DNA of 64,000 bases from Actinomyces wuliandei (GTDB taxonomy: Bacteria > Actinomycetota > Actinomycetes > Actinomycetales > Actinomycetaceae), in the NCBI RefSeq assembly GCF_004010955.1, contig NZ_CP025227.1:2108001-2172000 (forward strand), written 5' to 3'. Positions 20,033 to 27,677 of the stretch are shown here, piece by piece. Each line of letters opens with the position of its first letter. Within the stretch, counting starts at the first letter, position 1. Under the pieces are notes generated by a model. That model saw only the letters and a program-made list of their open reading frames with translations, ran no database searches and was not told where the DNA came from. The translations under genes were made by a program, and so were the position numbers.

Positions 20033-22351
20033 ATGCCGATGCTCGCCCCCGAGGAGTACCTGGCGCAGGTGCTGGGGGGGCTCAACCCCCTGGAGCCTGT
20101 AGAGGTACCGCTGCACCAGGCTCACGGGCGTGTCCTGGCCTGCGACGTCGCGGCCCGGCTCCCGGTGCCGCCGTGGACGAGCTCCGCCATGGACGGCTAC
20201 GCGGTGCGCGCCGGTGACACCGTCGGCGCCTCACCAGGCTCCCCCGTGCGGCTGCCGGTCGCGGGCGACGTCCCGGCGGGTACGGCTGCCACGCCCCTGG
20301 AGCCCGGGACCGCCCTGCGGGTCATGACCGGTGCCGTTCTGCCTGACGGCGCGGACGCGGTGGTCAGGGTGGAGGACACCGATCAGGCCCCTGGTCCCCT
20401 CCCCCTCCCCGGGGCGGTGGAGATCCGCTCAGCCGCGACCGCAGGTGCCAACGTGCGCCAGGCTGGGGAGGACGTCACCACCGGTGCCCCGGTGCTGGCA
20501 GCGGGCACCGTCCTGTCGGCGGCCGGGGTGGCCGCCCTGGCCTCGGTGGGCCTGGGCACCGTCAGGGTGGTCCCGCAGGTGCGTGTCGCCGTGGTCTCCA
20601 CCGGTGCCGAGCTGTGCGACGCCGGCCAGGAACTGGCTCCGGGCGCGGTGCCCGACTCCAACGGGCTGCTGCTGGCGGGCCTGGTGGCCGAGCACGGCGC
20701 CCAGTGCGTCAGCACCACCCGTAGCGGCGACGACGCCGAGGAGCTGGTCGGCCACCTGCGTCGGGTCGCGCGTCACGCGGACCTGGTGGTCACCTCTGGC
20801 GGCGTCTCCGCCGGGGCCTTCGACCCTCTGAGCGCCCTGGACAGTGCGCCGGACACGACGGGGGCAGGCCGCAGCGGCCCCGACGTGGGCGGGTTGGCCC
20901 CCGCAGGGCCGACCCCAGGTGGCCCTCCCCCGAGCCGCCCGGAGGCTGACCCGGTTCCGGCGGCCCCGGCCCCGGTGCGCCTGCACCGCAGCGCGGTGGC
21001 GATGCAGCCTGGCAAGCCGCAGGGGCACGGGTGGGTGCGCGCCGAGGACGGCCGGGAGGTGCCGCTGGTGTGCCTGCCGGGCAACCCGGTCAGCGTCCTG
21101 GTCTCCTTCACCACGCTGGTGGTCCCGGTCCTGGCCCGGCTGGGGGGCTACGACAGCGGCCGACCCGCAGAGTGGGGCGGCCCGCCACCAGGTGACAGCG
21201 ACGCCTCCTGCCCGGCGGGCCACAGAGCGGCCCCCGCCGACCACCCGGGCACGCAGGCTGGTGCCGCCCGTGTCACAGTCTTGCCGGGACGGGCGCGGGC
21301 AGCCACCGGCTGGACGACACCGCGGGGTCGGCGCCAGTACGTCCCGGTACAGCTGGTGGCCCCACCTCCGGCAGCAGTGTCCTCACCGCCGCAGGAGACC
21401 ACCTCTGACCGGGTGCACCGACCGGACCAGGCTGGCCTGGTGCACGCGCGGCAGGTCGCCGGAACGACCGGGGCGGCCTGGGTCGCGCCCACCCACAGGC
21501 TGGGGTCGGGCTCCCACCTGGTCGCCTCACTGCCCGCCGCCCAGGCACTGGCCGTGGTAGGAACCGACACCACCGAGGTTACCGAGGTCACGGTGGGTGA
21601 CGAGCTGGAGCTCCTGCCCCTGTCGGCTCCTCCCGCCCCTGCCCGCGCAGACCTGCCCCGGGACCAGGCCGGCAGCGTGCCACCTGGCCCCACGCCCCCC
21701 GGAGCAGTGCCCCAGGGCGGCAGCCTGACGCCCCGCACCGGCAGTCCCAGTCCTGAGGGCACTCAGGGCCCCCGGGACAGTCGGCAGGTCGTCCTCACCC
21801 ATCTGGACGAGGCAGGCGCGGCGCGCATGGTTGACGTCACCGGGAAGGAGCCCAGCGTCCGGCAGGCCCGGGCCACCGCCCTCGTGACCTGCTCGGCGCC
21901 GGTGGTCCGGGCGCTGCGAACGGGCAGCGTCCCCAAGGGTGACGTGCTGGCCGTGGCCCGCGTGGCCGGGATCGCCGCCGCCAAGAAGGTGCCCGACCTG
22001 CTCCCCCTGGCCCACGTCATCGGGGTCCACGGCTGCCAGGTGGACCTAGAGGTCACCGACGAGGGGGTCCGCATGGAGGCCACGGTACGCACTGCCGACC
22101 GCACGGGGGTGGAGATGGAGGCCCTGACCGCCGTCACCGTGGCCGGGCTGGCGGTGGTGGACATGGTCAAGGGCGTGGACCGCGACGTGGCGCTGCGCGA
22201 CGCCAGGGTCGTGGCCAAGTCCGGGGGCCGCTCAGGGGACTGGAGCCGTCCCACCAGCACAGAGGACACCGGCGGTGCAGAGGACACCGGCGGCAGCCAG
22301 GCCGGGCAGGACAGGCAGGCCGGGCAGGACAGGCACTGTGGCAGGCCCTGA
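20033..22351 (+). CDS. Fused MoeA-MoaC: molybdenum insertase plus cyclic pyranopterin synthase
   Basis: A 772-residue fusion. AAGGAG lies 7 nt before the ATG. The N-terminal MoeA part (about residues 1-540) includes WTSSAMDGYAVRAGD, VMTGAVLPDGADAVVRVED, VTSGGVSAGAFDPL and LPGNPVSVLVSFTTLVVPVL; it ligates molybdate to adenylylated molybdopterin. Pro/Gly-rich inserts interrupt it (about residues 280-310 and 380-450). The C-terminal MoaC part (about 586-745) includes MVDVTGKEPSVRQA, GIAAAKKVPDLLPLAHVI and GVEMEALTAVTVAGLAVVDM; it converts cyclo-GTP to cyclic pyranopterin. The fusion joins the second and the last step of one pathway. mobA overlaps its end. Confidence 0.94.
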   Translation: MPMLAPEEYLAQVLGGLNPLEPVEVPLHQAHGRVLACDVAARLPVPPWTSSAMDGYAVRAGDTVGASPGSPVRLPVAGDVPAGTAATPLEPGTALRVMTGAVLPDGADAVVRVEDTDQAPGPLPLPGAVEIRSAATAGANVRQAGEDVTTGAPVLAAGTVLSAAGVAALASVGLGTVRVVPQVRVAVVSTGAELCDAGQELAPGAVPDSNGLLLAGLVAEHGAQCVSTTRSGDDAEELVGHLRRVARHADLVVTSGGVSAGAFDPLSALDSAPDTTGAGRSGPDVGGLAPAGPTPGGPPPSRPEADPVPAAPAPVRLHRSAVAMQPGKPQGHGWVRAEDGREVPLVCLPGNPVSVLVSFTTLVVPVLARLGGYDSGRPAEWGGPPPGDSDASCPAGHRAAPADHPGTQAGAARVTVLPGRARAATGWTTPRGRRQYVPVQLVAPPPAAVSSPPQETTSDRVHRPDQAGLVHARQVAGTTGAAWVAPTHRLGSGSHLVASLPAAQALAVVGTDTTEVTEVTVGDELELLPLSAPPAPARADLPRDQAGSVPPGPTPPGAVPQGGSLTPRTGSPSPEGTQGPRDSRQVVLTHLDEAGAARMVDVTGKEPSVRQARATALVTCSAPVVRALRTGSVPKGDVLAVARVAGIAAAKKVPDLLPLAHVIGVHGCQVDLEVTDEGVRMEATVRTADRTGVEMEALTAVTVAGLAVVDMVKGVDRDVALRDARVVAKSGGRSGDWSRPTSTEDTGGAEDTGGSQAGQDRQAGQDRHCGRP

Positions 22352-23351
22352 GCCTGCCGGGCACCAGCCCCGGGCGGTCCCTCCGCAGGCTCCCGGCGCA
22401 CGGGTCGGGGGTGAGGCTGTCGGCTACCTCGGGAGCGCTCCCACGCTCGACGTCGTGGTCCTGGCCGGGGGCGCGGGGCGGCGCCTGGGCGGAGCCTCCA
22501 AGCCCGACGTCGTGGCACGCGGCGCCCGCCTGATCGACCACGTCCTGCGCGGCCTGGACCAGCTGCACCACGACGGCGTGCCGCTGGGACTCGTGTGCGT
22601 CATCGCCCCGCAGACGGTGGCCCTGCCTCGGGGGGTCCTGCGCGCCCTGGAGGACCCTCCCCTGGGTGGCCCGGTGGCCGGCATCGCCGCAGGCCTGGCC
22701 AGGCTGAGCCGCGCACGACCACCCCGGGCCGACAAGACGCACCAGGCACCAACGACGTACGCGGACCTGCCCGCAACCGGACAGCCAGGCGGACCAGCGC
22801 CGCTGACCGCCGTCCTCACCTGCGACGCGCCACAGGGCTGGCAGGCGCTGCCCGAGCTCCTCCACGTTGGCACGGACACCGCGACCAGCCCTGGCGGCCC
22901 GGACAGCACCGACGACTCGGCTGGTGGGAGCGCCGTCGCTACCGAGGCCGACCCGGGGGCGGCTGGTCCGGGTGCTGTCGGCACCGCCGACGAGCCCGAC
23001 CTGCCGCAGGCACCCGCCGAGGGCGCGTGCGCGCTCCAGGACGGCCACGTCCAGTACCTCCTGGGAGTCTACCGCACCAGCGCGCTGGAGCAGGTCGTCG
23101 CCCCGGGCGGGACGGCGCTGCGGGACACGGCCGTGCGCCGCACCCTGGGCAGGCTGGACGTCCGGCCCGTCCCGTTGAGGCAGCACCCCCAGGCCGCCCA
23201 CGACCTGGACACCTGGGAGGACGTGCGCGCCTGGGAGCAGGAGGTCCCGCAGACGTCACCGCGTGACGCCCGAGGGCAGCCTGGACAGGAAGGCTCCGCC
23301 CAGGACCGCAAGCACGACCGCGGCAACCACGAGGGCCGTCGTAAACCCTAG
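22338..23351 (+). CDS. mobA: Molybdenum cofactor guanylyltransferase MobA-like
   Basis: A nucleotidyltransferase of 337 residues if it starts at GTG 22338, which overlaps the moeA-moaC stop by 14 nt. The GTP-binding loop reads VVLAGGAGRRLGGASKPDVV, followed by LEDPPLGGPVAGIAAGL and later TCDAPQGW. It would attach GMP to the cofactor, giving the bis-MGD form that NarG needs. Low-complexity inserts (about residues 130-160 and 185-230) make it longer than the usual 200 or so residues. The last 30 residues are highly charged and overlap the convergent MFS gene by 96 nt, so the natural end may have been extended by loss of an earlier stop. Confidence 0.82.
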   Translation: MAGPEPAGHQPRAVPPQAPGARVGGEAVGYLGSAPTLDVVVLAGGAGRRLGGASKPDVVARGARLIDHVLRGLDQLHHDGVPLGLVCVIAPQTVALPRGVLRALEDPPLGGPVAGIAAGLARLSRARPPRADKTHQAPTTYADLPATGQPGGPAPLTAVLTCDAPQGWQALPELLHVGTDTATSPGGPDSTDDSAGGSAVATEADPGAAGPGAVGTADEPDLPQAPAEGACALQDGHVQYLLGVYRTSALEQVVAPGGTALRDTAVRRTLGRLDVRPVPLRQHPQAAHDLDTWEDVRAWEQEVPQTSPRDARGQPGQEGSAQDRKHDRGNHEGRRKP

Positions 23352-24438
23352 CTGCTGCACTCCGAGGCCGGTCAGCAGCGGCCCGACAGCCATCCCGCCA
23401 GCGTAGGCGAGGTTGTACAGGGCGAAGGAATCGCCAAGCGTCGGCGGTCTCGCGGCGTAGCCCTGGTCAACGACCAGCGCCGTGGCAGGGACGAGGAGGA
23501 GCGCGGAGGACAGCCCCAGAAAAACCATCCCCACGCCGGTGAGCCACAGCTCGGTCGCGGCACCGATGACGACAAGCGCGGCAACCACGGCGGTCAGGCC
23601 CAGAGCAGTCAGCAGCCGGGCGGACACCGTGCCGACACAGGAACCGACCACCGGGTTCGCGATGACCCCCGCCAGCGAGGCCAGGCCGAACAGGAGACCG
23701 ACACTGAGGGCGCTGGTGCCAAGATGGACGGGGAGAACCGGTTCCAGACTGGACAGGACCGCTGCCCCCACGAGGACGGCGACCGTGACCGGCACAGAGC
23801 CGGGGACTCTCAGGACGGCGAGTGGGCCTGCGGCGTCGTCGGTCACGCGTGGGGAGTCCTTGACCAGGACGACGCGCAGTACCCCGTCCAGGCCGGCCAC
23901 ACAGGCCGCGAGCAGGTAAGGGGGAGGCGGTACTGAGGTGCTCCACCATGAACCCGGCCAGGACCGGGCCGATGAGGACACCGAGGGTGATTGTCGACAG
24001 CGCGGTCCCCATGGCCTGGCCGCGCCTGTCCATGGGAGTTGTGGCCACGATCAGGGACAGCGAGGCGACCCAGGACATTCCTCCCGCGATCCCCTGGCAG
24101 AACCGCGCGACGAGGAGGAGCCAGTAGGAGCCGCCCACGGCGAAGAGCAGGGTGGCAGCCGCCAGCCCGACAAGGCCGACCAGCAGCGGGCTCCTGGGGC
24201 CGTAGCGGTCCACGGCGCGTCCGGCGGCAAAGGTCGCCATGACCATCGCCACGGCGTAGGAGGCGAACAGGACTCCTGTGGCTGCCGGGTCGGCGTCCAG
24301 CACCGAGGGCAGCAGCGGGAGCACCGGGACAGCAAGGCCTACCACGAGCATGTCCGTGAACAGGGCTACCGACCCGACGGCGAGCGCAGTGGTGGCAGAG
24401 GTGCCCTGTGGTTCCAGGGCAGAGTTGTGACTCTTCAT
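23256..24438 (-). pseudogene. MFS transporter with a single-base frameshift
   Basis: The first part (24438 to about 23925) encodes an N-terminal MFS half: ALFTDMLVVGLAVPVLPLLP, motif A-like GRAVDRYGPRSPLLVG, and VLIGPVLAGFMVEHLSTASP. The second part continues in another frame from YLLAACVAGLDGVLRVVLV to the stop at 23256. Removing one base from the run of five G (23920-23924, plus strand) joins them exactly into about 393 residues, a normal MFS length with twelve helices. It is therefore a recent frameshift or a sequence error. It resembles DHA1-type drug efflux carriers; the substrate is unknown. GGAG lies 9 nt before the ATG. Confidence 0.85.
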
Positions 24439-24720
24439 GAGAAGGGACTCCGTATCGGTCTGTGCGCAGCCCGAGCGTCGGGGCTCAGCAGGCTCCAGGG
24501 CTGCGTCGTGTCATCTGCGACTAGTGGAGATGACGGTCATGCTTTCAGTAGCCGCAACCGGCTCCAGAGCTCAGGGAGCGGTTGGGCGGGGGAACCCGAC
24601 GCGGAGAGCGGGCAGTCACACTGGCTAGCAGGAGCGCATGCCCATTCAGTGGCCGCGCATCAGACTGCTGTCTCCGCCAGGGACGCTAGCACCTTCGTGA
24701 TGGCTGGTCAATCCTTTGCT

Positions 24721-25035
24721 GCTGCACATCTTCGACCGGCTGCCGGTAGCACCCCCGGGGCGGCGAGGCGCCGGGCTCCCCGTGATCCTGCGGGAGACGG
24801 GACGTCCGCCACCTGGGTCACCCGCTAGCACCAGCTCCATGATGTGCACCAGGAAGGCTGCCGCACATCATGGACCCTGCGCCGCGCAGGGTACCTGGGA
24901 GGGCAGTCCCCCGCACCTCGCGCACTGAGCCCAGCGCAACCCGCAGAAGCACGCGGGTCCCGGGACCACCCCGGCCCCGGCGGACAGGTCGGCCCCGGCC
25001 AGCGCGACCACACCACGCGCCCGAAGATGTGCAAC
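24721..25035. repeat. Four-half-site GATGTGC element, copy 2
   Basis: Half-sites: GCTGCACATCTTC (24721-24733), CCATGATGTGC (24837-24847), GCACATCATGG (24863-24873) and GAAGATGTGCAAC (25023-25035). The central pair keeps the same 15-nt gap as the other copies, but both arms carry a matching change (CAT/ATG instead of AAG/CTT) that preserves an 11-bp dyad. It lies 75 nt downstream of the mog-type gene and about 280 nt upstream of the MFS start, both on the minus strand. The rest of 24439-25110 has no gene that I can support. Confidence 0.88.
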
Positions 25036-25110
25036 CTGCAGCCTACTTGGTGCCCACGGCAGGCCGCGAACCTTACGGGAACCCCAGCGCGCCCGGCGCA
25101 CCCGGTGCTC

Positions 25111-25815
25111 TCAGTGGTCCCCGCCGCCGAGCTGGTCCAGGACGTGGGGCACCAGGGGGCCGATGACGGCGACGGTGTCCCTGACCCCACCACGCGACCC
25201 CGGGGCATTGACCACCAGGGCACCGTCGGCCTCGCGGGAGGTCACCCCCACCAGGCCGCGCGACAGGCCCGCCAACGGGGTGCTGGCCAGCCCGTGGGCG
25301 CGCACCTGCGCCTCGACCCCCTCCAGGCGGGTGGCCAGCAGCGGCGCGGTGGCCTCCGGGGTGAGGTCGCGCGGCATGACCCCGGTGCCCCCGGTGGTCA
25401 GCACCACGCGCGCGCCTGCGGCAAGCGCACTGGTGACCGCCTCGCGGACACTGTCCACGCCATCAGGCACCACGACGACCTCATCCACCACCACGCCGTG
25501 CTGGCCCAGGAGCTCGGCCGCCAGCGGGCCTGAGACATCCTGCCGCTCCCCGCTCACGCAGCGGTCCGACACCGTGACCACGGCGCCCTTCACCGGCTTC
25601 GACAGGCTGCGCGCCCTCGGCGACCCAGAAGACCCAGAAGGCGACGCAGGAGCCGACACCGAATCCAACGCAGCGACATCCGACGCTGCCACCGGCGGTG
25701 AGGCGGGGACACGTCCGGAGGCCGTGGGTGCGTGCCCGGGAACCTGCCCGGGTGCCTGGTTGGATACCTGGTCAGACACATGGTCAGACACGCGGTCGGC
25801 GCCGGGATCACTCAT
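25111..25815 (-). CDS. mog: MogA/MoaB-type molybdopterin adenylyltransferase
   Basis: A 234-residue protein. The catalytic domain covers about residues 75-234: GAVVTVSDRCVSGERQDVSG, VVLTTGGTGVMPRDLTPEAT and VVNAPGSRGGVRD. It adenylylates molybdopterin, preparing it for molybdenum insertion by MoeA. The first 70 residues are a disordered Val/Ser/Pro/Ala-rich tail beginning with a short VSDxVSDQVSNQ repeat, which is unusual. The start ATG 25815 is the first Met after a stretch without homology. The ribosome-binding site is weak. Confidence 0.9.
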   Translation of the reverse strand: MSDPGADRVSDHVSDQVSNQAPGQVPGHAPTASGRVPASPPVAASDVAALDSVSAPASPSGSSGSPRARSLSKPVKGAVVTVSDRCVSGERQDVSGPLAAELLGQHGVVVDEVVVVPDGVDSVREAVTSALAAGARVVLTTGGTGVMPRDLTPEATAPLLATRLEGVEAQVRAHGLASTPLAGLSRGLVGVTSREADGALVVNAPGSRGGVRDTVAVIGPLVPHVLDQLGGGDH

Positions 25816-26271
25816 GGCACCCACGGTAGCCACAGCCACCCGGCTCGACCACCCCGCACCCACCCCGGCGGGACTGCCCCGCGACCACCCCCAGCACGAC
25901 CGCCTGCACAATCGCCGCCACTGCCGCCCCGGCACCGCTGCCACACCAGCCATACCGCCGCCCGGCCGTCCGTTCTCGGCCCACCACGGCCCTACCGCTG
26001 ACCCTCTCCCACCGGATTTGCGGGACGTCATGGTGACGCAATAAAAGAGCGGCCCCGCCCCTGGGACCCTAATTCCTCCCTGACATAGCAGAGAAAAGTC
26101 ATCCCTATGGTGCGAGCACACCAGCCTGGGCAGACTTGTGCCACACATCGCACGTCAACGCCGTCGGCCCCACGCCCCCAGCAGCAGGTCGACACCCCAG
26201 CAGCCACAGGTGGTCGTTGGAGGGCCTGCACCCGCAGGACGACCTGCTCCGTCAACCCCAACCCCAGGAGC
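25816..26271. other. Divergent intergenic region between mog and narK
   Basis: 456 nt without a supported gene. The part next to mog is GC-rich and Pro-codon-like. From about 26010 to 26110 the sequence is AT-richer, as expected for a regulated promoter of the nar operon (see 26018-26046). An upstream ATG at 26107 is in frame with narK, but the residues it would add look unlike a NarK N-terminus and it has no ribosome-binding site. Confidence 0.5.
26018..26046 (+). promoter_or_regulatory. Candidate narK promoter with a palindrome in the spacer
   Basis: TTGCGG (26018-26023), 17 nt and ATAAAA (26041-26046) form a plausible -35/-10 pair. The spacer contains the inverted repeat CGTCA-TGG-TGACG (26026-26038), placed where a bound regulator would control polymerase. 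It is not a canonical Fnr/Crp site. The position, some 225 nt before narK, leaves a long leader. Confidence 0.38.
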
Positions 26272-27612
26272 ATGATGCCTACCCCCACCACAGCCGACCC
26301 ACCGGCCCGGGTCCTCACCGACTGGGACCCTGAGGACCCGGGCCGCTGGTCGGCTACCGTCGCCTGGCGCACCCTGGCCATCACCACCTTCTCCCTCATG
26401 CTGGGCTTCACGGTCTGGTTCCTTCCCAGCGCCATCGCCCCCCGGCTGGGCGAGATCGGCTTCGACCTGTCCCGGGAGCAGCTGTACTGGCTGACCTCCA
26501 TGCCAGGGCTGTCCTGCGGGTTCCTGCGCCTGGTCTACATGTTCCTGCCGGCCACCATCGGCACGCGCATGATGGTGGGGGCCTCTTCCCTGCTCTACGT
26601 CCTGCCCATGCTCGGCTGGTTCTTCGCCGTCCAGAACCCGTCCACCTCCTTCCCGGTGCTGCTGGGCCTGGCCTTCACCTGCGGCATCGGCGCTGCCACC
26701 TTCTCCGGCTACATGCCCTCCACCGGCTTCTTCTTCCCCAAGAGGCTGTCTGGCACCGCCCTGGGACTCCAGGGCGGCCTGGGAAACATGGGCATGAGCG
26801 TCATCCAGCTGGCCGCCCCCTTCCTCATGAGCACTAGCCTCTTCGGCCTGACCTGGGTCCACCCCTTCGACGACGACGCCCCCGTGGTGGTCAACGCCAC
26901 CGTCTTCTTCCTGCCCTGGTCGCTTCTGGCCGCCCTCCTGGCCTTCGCCTACCTCAAGGACGTGCCTGTCAAGGCCAACATCCGCCAGCAGCTCGACGTG
27001 TTCGGCAACATCGACACCTGGCTCATGACCGTCATCTACATCATGACCTTCGGGCTGTTCTCGGGGTTCGCCGCCCAGACCGCCCTCATCATCAACAACA
27101 GCTTTGGCGCCAGCTCCCCGCTGGCGGAGTCCTTCCCTGCCTCCCAGCTGCCCGCAGGCGCCTCCTACGCCTTCCTGGGCACCCTCATCGGATCCTTCCT
27201 GCGGTTTGCCTGGGGGCCGCTGTGCGACCGCCTCGGTGGGGCGGTGTGGACCCTGGTGTCCGCCCTCGGCATGGCCGCCACCATGGCCTTCTGCGCGGTC
27301 CAGCTGACCAGCCCGGACCACCCCAGCGACTTCACCCCCTTCCTGTGGGGGATGCTCGCCATGTTCTTCTTCGCCGGGGTGGGCAACGCCTCCACCTTCA
27401 AGCAGATGCCCATGATCATGCCTCGCCGCCAGGCCGGGGGCGCTATCGGCTTCACCGCCGCCGTGGCCGCCCTGGGACCGTTCCTGGTGGGGGCGGCGCT
27501 GTCGGTCCTGCCCGCCGCCACCTTCTTCTGGTGCTGCTCGGTCTTCTGCGTGGTGTGCGCCGTCATCACCTGGGTCCGCTACGCCAGGCCGGGAGCCAAG
27601 CGCCCCGGGTGA
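26272..27612 (+). CDS. narK: Nitrate/nitrite transporter NarK
   Basis: A 446-residue MFS protein of the nitrate/nitrite porter family that imports nitrate and/or exports nitrite for the adjacent reductase. Two adjacent ATG codons (26272 and 26275) follow AGGAG; the second has better spacing. After a WDPEDPGRWSATVAWR segment come the helices, with family landmarks FTVWFLPSAIAPRLGEIGF, GIGAATFSGYMPSTGFFFPK and LGLQGGLGNMGMS, the last being a Gly-rich nitrate signature. A second such region is FAGVGNASTFKQMPMIMP. It opens the nar operon, 65 nt before narG. Confidence 0.94.
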   Translation: MMPTPTTADPPARVLTDWDPEDPGRWSATVAWRTLAITTFSLMLGFTVWFLPSAIAPRLGEIGFDLSREQLYWLTSMPGLSCGFLRLVYMFLPATIGTRMMVGASSLLYVLPMLGWFFAVQNPSTSFPVLLGLAFTCGIGAATFSGYMPSTGFFFPKRLSGTALGLQGGLGNMGMSVIQLAAPFLMSTSLFGLTWVHPFDDDAPVVVNATVFFLPWSLLAALLAFAYLKDVPVKANIRQQLDVFGNIDTWLMTVIYIMTFGLFSGFAAQTALIINNSFGASSPLAESFPASQLPAGASYAFLGTLIGSFLRFAWGPLCDRLGGAVWTLVSALGMAATMAFCAVQLTSPDHPSDFTPFLWGMLAMFFFAGVGNASTFKQMPMIMPRRQAGGAIGFTAAVAALGPFLVGAALSVLPAATFFWCCSVFCVVCAVITWVRYARPGAKRPG

Positions 27613-27677
27613 TCCGCGTCCCCGTCAGCGAACCAGCAGAGACGCAGCACAGACCCAGCACAGACTCAGGAGCAGCA

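Noticed and set aside
26107-26271. N-terminal extension of narK from ATG 26107
   Set aside because: It adds 55 residues unlike NarK, has no ribosome-binding site and covers the probable leader; AGGAG-ATG at 26266-26277 is better.
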